Notes under the pieces: generated by a model
What the model was told of the DNA's origin: nothing
Databases searched by the model: none
The model's input: only the letters and a program-made list of their open reading frames with translations
Made by a program: the position numbers and the translations under genes
Source of the DNA: Gavia stellata
Taxonomy: Eukaryota > Chordata > Aves > Gaviiformes > Gaviidae
Length of the DNA: 64,000 nt
Assembly: GCF_030936135.1 (NCBI RefSeq)
Contig: NC_082619.1
Coordinates: 9,000,708 to 9,064,707, forward strand
Direction: 5' to 3'
Part shown: positions 58,304-64,000 of the stretch, piece after piece
Layout of the letters: the number at the start of each line of letters is the position of its first letter
Position numbering within the stretch: position 1 is the first letter of the stretch

Positions 58304-61300
58304 TTAACTTTGCCGAGGGGGAGAGGCAGGGCTCTGGAGTGCGGCGAAAGGAAAGGGGCATCCTGGGAGCATGCCAGGGTGTCTGAACATAGGACTCTGG
58401 GACATGCTGGAGAGCAACAGGGAAGTCCCAAGGGCACATGAGGGCAAACGGGGACCTTGAGGAACCTGAATTCGGGTTAGGAAGCAAAGGTGCAAAGCTG
58501 AAATTAGGAAAATCAACTTCAATCCCCAGTGGGATCGACGGGGAGAATGGTTACACCGAAACCTAGGCCACACAGGGAAAGAAGCACTTCACTTTGCTGC
58601 ACAGAGTAAAGGCTGGCCTATGAACAGAAACACTTGTGAAGCTGTTCTTACAGAACGTCCCCAGTCTAGACTGAAATTACCAGCAACGTACAACACGTCA
58701 CCTCTGGGAGGTGGATGCAGTTACACATACAGCAACAGCTCTGCAGAAGCTGGGTTTAACAGCCCTTACCCCCGCCTTCTCTCTACCCCACGCACCTCCC
58801 TCCACCACACTGACACAGCCACCGCAACACCACACAGGGAACCCGAACGGGGAACCGACCTGGTGGAAACAAGAACCTGAAAGAAGTTGCACGTTCTTCC
58901 TCAGCATGTCATGTACTTGAGACTGCTTCTGAACATAGGCTTAATTATAGCAAAAACATTTCAACTGACAGAAATTGGGTCCTACTACGCCAGCTCAGGT
59001 AGATTCCCGAGACTGTCATCGTGGTGGCTGCCGCAATACAAGATGAACACTCATACATGTCGTTAGCCATTGGATTTTCAGGTGCTTCTCCCAGGATCAA
59101 CAGCATAAAACTCAACAATTGTTCTAGAGAAAAGGTGCACATATTTTTAGAGAAGATTACTTTGATCTAAACCATTTACTGAGCTCACTGCAAATGCAAT
59201 GCTCAGCTCTCCCACTTATTTGAGTCTGTATCCAAACTAATGTTTTTAAAGTACACAGAAAGACAGGGAAAAATATGGGAGAAGCATTTGTTTGAGGTCT
59301 ACCCTACGTGAAGTCTAATGTGCACGGAAGACTTTTTTTGTTTTGGTTTGGTTTGGTTTTTTAAGACCAGCATACCTCTGCTGCTGCCGAGGCAAAGGAC
59401 ATTGTCAGGAAACAGCTGCCAAAACACAGCGCAATGACCCCAATAGGAACAGGAGGAACTCGAAATGACAGCAAGCAGAATGTGCAAGAAAATCTCAAAC
59501 AGTGGAAGGTACCCAAGTAAGTTCCTCAGAAACTTGTGGTCTAGGTGCAGAAAAAGTAAAAAAGATCTATCCTGAAAGAGAGAAGAGCCCTGTACCTAGA
59601 GCACAATATTCTGTTATGTATTTAGATACGAATCAAAGGGGTACATTTGTAGAATATCAAAGAGGAGTACTATCTTGTCCTTGTCTGTTTGCCATTTGCA
59701 TGAAGGGATACTGGGGTTTGGACACGGAATTTTCCCTGCAAACACGACCTTTACTGAATTTCTCTATCCTTCTGGCAGATCCAGGTAGCTGTTTCTGGAG
59801 CACAGAGGGAGAGGGAGGGGGAAGAGGAAAAGGAGAGGAATGCATTTCAAGGGTAACCACATCGTAGCTGTCAAGTTTTTAAAAGGTAACGTGCATGGTG
59901 ACTGCATAAGCTGCCGTATGATCCATCCAGCTGCGCCAAATGCGAGGCGACTGTATACCCTTTATGACTCATGATGACCCAAATATGTCTCAATTTCTGA
60001 TGATTTTTTGGGGTAGGATCTTAGAGACACGTAGCTCTGCAAAAGAGTTGCTGCTCATAAGGTATTTTAAAAACCCATGAGAATAGCATGGGAAAGACCC
60101 CAACAGTAGTAGGTGATATATTATGCTTCTGAAGAAGTAGTCTTTTCCTCTTGATGACGTTTGAAAAATCCACGTATCGCTTATACTCACTGAACATAGC
60201 CGAAGCCAATACTGTCAGAGCAGGAGCGGGGAGTGGGGGAAGGACAGAGAGAGAAAGTCTGATCAGTGTGTGCTGGTCCACAACACAAGAAAGAACCAAC
60301 TACTAAATAGTTCTCCTAGTTTCAAGAAGGATTAGGGCTTACTGGAAAAACCTCACAAATGGGTGAAGCATTGCCACCAAACCAGAATTCTCCTCTTTGA
60401 TTCACAATGAGCACAGGAGGTTGTGAAGAAAGCAGTGAAACACAGAAAGTGCTGTCGATTGACTTTAAAAACCCTCCCACGAATGTGACAACAACAGTAC
60501 TTTACAAGCTTTGTCATAGTAGTAATTTTTGAACAGGGTACTGAACAGCATGGGGCAAAAGAAGGATGGGAAAGGACAGTCCAGTTCTCCTTCGTCTCTC
60601 AGACCCCCAGATACGAGGCTAGCAAGATACGCGACAAACACTGAAAGTATCCTGAAAAAGGCCGGTTTTAAAAAGTGTTAAACTGAAAAGATGAAACCAA
60701 AAGAAAACCAAACTGAAAAACCAAAACCACACTCCCCAAACCAGAGCAATTGCATGTGATGGAGGTGCTCCAACCGCGTACAGAGAAATCTAAGCTACGG
60801 ATCTCAACACAATTTATGAAACATTTTCATAATCAAGCAATACAGGAAGCTCCTTCCAGGAATGGGGAAGACAGTCTAAGCTCTCAGTAACTATGGTATT
60901 GGCAGATTCACGTCACACCAAGCCAACTCATGCCAAAACGAACAAACAAACAAATCCAAAACAAAAAACACCACATGAAAACCAAAACAAGACATTCCCA
61001 AGCAGCCCAGTCTTCCATGTTCTCCTCACTGCACTTCTATGAAACATCTCACAAATCAAAGAAAGTTAGCAGAATAATGCTCTTCCTCTAGTACAGAACG
61101 TTTCTTTAACTTTTTTAACAGTATATGAAGATGTCCAAGACTTAAACGCATTACATTTCAAACTACACAGTGCCTAAAGAGCACAGAAATAAGAAAACTC
61201 TCTTTCTGGAGTAATTTCTACACTGCAATGCTAAGAACCAATTTTTTTAGCAGTGCAGTAAATGTCGAAAATGTATCAGACTAAACGATGCCAAATGCCA

Positions 61301-64000
61301 CTGAAAACACTTAGGACACCACTTTCTGTTATTGCTATTCAGTGTATATTCGTTCTGTCACATAATTACCATCTGGAGAATTCAGAGACTTACATTTATA
61401 TAATTTCATAGTCTTTCATGGGACTATTTAAAGGAACTACCAGACAAAAATACAAAGAGACTCTCTCTTCTATTTTTAATCACCCTCCAAAAAATTAACA
61501 AGTTATGCTTTGCAAGGCAGCTAAATAAAGAAATTAGAATGAGTGCATAATACTGAGCCCCTTCTACAAAAACGATTCAACTAAACATGAATACGGGTTA
61601 AATACTTTCAATACTGCACATACTAAGAATTCCTTCCTACATTACAGAAACACACATCTAGACTCATACTGAATGGCTTTTACACAGATGAAAACACCGG
61701 TACAACAACAGGGCAAAACATGAGCTTTGAAAAAGGAAAATAAAGACAAAACTAACACTGACAAAGAAAGGTATAAGATGAAAAATACCAGGTTAGATCT
61801 TGCAGTGTAGTATTTTTCTTCTGAATCATCCAAAAATCACTACTGCCAGGCTGTTCGTTAGACAGAGATCAAGACACTCAAGTTATTTACACTGTGACTG
61901 AAAGCCAGGTAGACACAAAGGGAAAGTTTCTTGCTAAAAAAAAAAGTTGTTAGTTGAAACTCAAACCATGTTAAGCCAGTTCTGGGGATGGAGGTAAAAC
62001 ACAGCGAAGGGTACGGTCACATTACCAGACACTACCAAGTCACACCAAAAGAATGGATTATTGTTCACCACCTGAGCTATGGCAATGAGCGACAAACTGC
62101 CTCAGTTAGAGGCAAGTACGTGCCAGTTCCACATCTCCGTGCACCACCACCAATAACTCCTCATGCTGCAGCGGTCCAGTCCTTTGGCTTATAAACATCA
62201 AATTTAAGCATGCTTTAGTGAGACAGAAGCAAAAGGGTCAGAAGAACTGCTGTAATGAAAAGGGAGCCACACTGTTAGTGCTGGAGGAAGAGACAGGCAT
62301 CTCTTGCTCCCGCTTGCATTTAAAAGACTTTCTCTCCCAGAGCATGTAGGTTGTTACAAACTTCTCCCTCAGCTGCTTTGTGCTAAGGCTCTTTGCTGGA
62401 GCAGCCATTCTTTGAACAGATCTCGAGTTTGCATTTGACAAGCCAATTTAAATTGTCCATTGGTTCTATATCTAATGACAAAATACAGTTTTCCTTTGGT
62501 CTCTAGACCCAACATCATCATTTTCAAAATCATAGCTCTGTTTTATCTGGAAAGGACAGATCAGGACTGCATGCTTCATTCTGATAGGAGCAGTGGACCA
62601 GTTAATTGCCCTCTTCAGAAAGGTCCAAACAAGCAATCAGGGATCTTCCTTACAGGCAGGGAGATGAGGCAAGTTCTTTGGACAGGTTTCAAACACCCAA
62701 ACTCCAACAGCAGCAGACAATACTAAGAGATTTCCTTATCAGCAGAATTAGTCTGGATCGTTCAAGTCCCTTCTTCGAGCAGCAAGGGCTTCTGCCATTC
62801 CAAAGTGCAAAGGCCCTGACTGCTAACCCACAAGGTAGGAGAAGGCTCTGTTCCTCCCTCCCAACAACACCTGCCAAAGAAGTGCTCTCAAAAGTTGTGC
62901 TTTAGTCCCTGCAGAAAATCCCTCTCCCCGGTTTAGCAACTCAGGTTCCTAAGGTGCAAGGAAAACACATCTCTGCCCCATGAAGTTGTCCGCTAACTGG
63001 TTTGGTTTGGTCAGTAACTGATAAAGCAAGAAAGAAATGGAACAAGTATTTTTAAAACTTCAGCTTCTGCCTTAACATCTCTTTGCAATTATGATTCTGT
63101 GTCTGTAGAAATAAATGAAATTCTTAAGGAGCCAAGCATTATAATTTGAACTATACGATGCTACCAATTGTATTTTCTTTATAATCCAGACAATGCAACA
63201 GGGAAGCAAAGCCAGGATAACTTGGAACCAGTTCAAAAATCTTTTGCAGTTAACTGATGAGTTTACGGTAAAACACTGACTTCATTACCATGTTTAATAA
63301 ACACTTGTATAACCAGGGCTCCGAAATGATGTTATGCAGTCATGTCAAGGTCTAAATAACATATCTGAAACAATTGCCTAAGTCCTACATGAGATGTGGT
63401 AAGCTATTCTCCTCTGTCTAAAACGGGCACTAGAACCTGCAGAGTACCTGTCCAGCCGCTGCTGAGGAAGAGCAAGATCACGTACAACCTCATACCCCCA
63501 GAGCCAGCTGACCCACTGCCAAAGGACAAGGCACCGGGAAGGAGATTTTAGTACAGCGACAGAGCAGTACAAGGAAACCTACGCCAGAAATCCCACTCAC
63601 GTGAAGTTTGTAGCCTTCAGAAGAGGAATTACATTCCTAGCTGCACACCCTTCCCAAAACCAACTCAGAGCAAAGCCAATGTCCCTCCCACCTATGCACT
63701 AAGCCACCTGCCTTAGAAAAACAAAGAGAACACACAAGTCTGCAGTAAGGAAGCAAAGGAGTGTCTTTTTTATCCAGGAATGTGAAGAAACTTCACAAGT
63801 GTGGAAAGCAACAGTCTCCACAGAAGAGAGGAAGCTGCTGCAATCGTGTGCGTGAGGCAGCACAGACACCTTTTCCCTCACTGCTCGAGTTCCCACACCC
63901 CTTCTACTGACAGGTCCATAGGATGAAAACATTGGCAACACACCTTCACAGAATACATCAACCGCCAGACTCGGCGTGGCTCGGGTGTCATGCCGGGCCA
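58304..64000. other. 5.7 kb of A+T-rich DNA without a recognised gene
   Basis: It contains simple sequence such as a T/GGTTT run at 59333-59363, an A-rich ACCAAAA stretch at 60690-60735 and an AACAAAC-rich stretch at 60936-60975. No exon with family similarity, RNA gene, CR1 tail or LTR was found. The last ~40 bp become CpG-containing, which may mark the approach of a promoter beyond the edge. Confidence 0.5.
62238..62405 (-). CDS. Weak candidate exon, unknown
   Basis: From an ATG at 62403-62405 the minus strand reads MAAPAKSLSTKQLREKFVTT followed by YMLWERKSFKCKREQEM, a non-repetitive, charged, protein-like sequence. No family is recognised and no clear donor was found before the frame ends. 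Chance remains a good explanation. Confidence 0.15.
   Translation of the reverse strand, partial: AAPAKSLSTKQLREKFVTTYMLWERKSFKCKREQEMPVSSSSTNSVAPFSLQQFF

Overview
The window is vertebrate nuclear DNA, almost certainly from a bird. It has CR1 retrotransposon tails and a CR1 reverse transcriptase fragment, degenerate avian-type endogenous retroviruses, intron-containing genes with GT-AG splice sites, and exons of the maestro HEAT-like (MROH) family, which is strongly amplified in birds. No prokaryotic feature (operon, Shine-Dalgarno site, CRISPR) is present.

Layout. (1) 1-10,044: one uninterrupted, imperfect trinucleotide satellite of G-N-A triplets, mainly GAA and GCA. It runs off the left edge. 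(2) 10,322-20,279, minus strand: the 5' part of a copy of RBBP6, running from a CpG-rich promoter at about 20.3-20.65 kb leftwards towards the satellite. Five exons are readable. Codon 6 is a stop, and the exons for the zinc knuckle and first half of the RING finger are missing. (3) 21-26 kb, plus strand: env-like sequence and a well-delimited 592-bp LTR of an endogenous retrovirus, an unrecognised proline-rich candidate gene, four tandem ~135-bp units that read as a ~45-residue protein repeat, and a CR1 tail. (4) 27.2-32.4 kb, minus strand: two convincing central HYDIN exons and a possible HYDIN 5' exon, too close together for an intact HYDIN gene. (5) 33.7-34.4 kb: another retroviral remnant (RT motif plus LTR-like sequence). 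(6) 38,414-55,378, minus strand: a 31-exon MROH-family gene whose exon phases all join in frame (1,208 codons), broken only by a TAG at codon 5 of the longest start and a TGA about 40 codons before the final stop. (7) 55.6-58.2 kb: a CR1 tail and an olfactory receptor pseudogene on the minus strand. (8) 58.3-64 kb: A+T-rich DNA without a recognisable gene.

The window does not look like one functional pathway. It reads as a patchwork of partial or decaying copies of gene families (RBBP6, HYDIN, MROH, olfactory receptors) embedded in repeats, as expected for a gene-duplicate-rich, repeat-rich part of a bird genome such as a dot microchromosome, a subtelomere or a sex chromosome. Which of these it is cannot be told from the sequence alone. 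The most unusual elements are the 10-kb GAA/GCA satellite lying in the path of RBBP6 transcription, the RBBP6 copy that keeps the short DWNN-only isoform exons, and the almost complete MROH gene. Family assignments rest on remembered family sequences; no database search was run.
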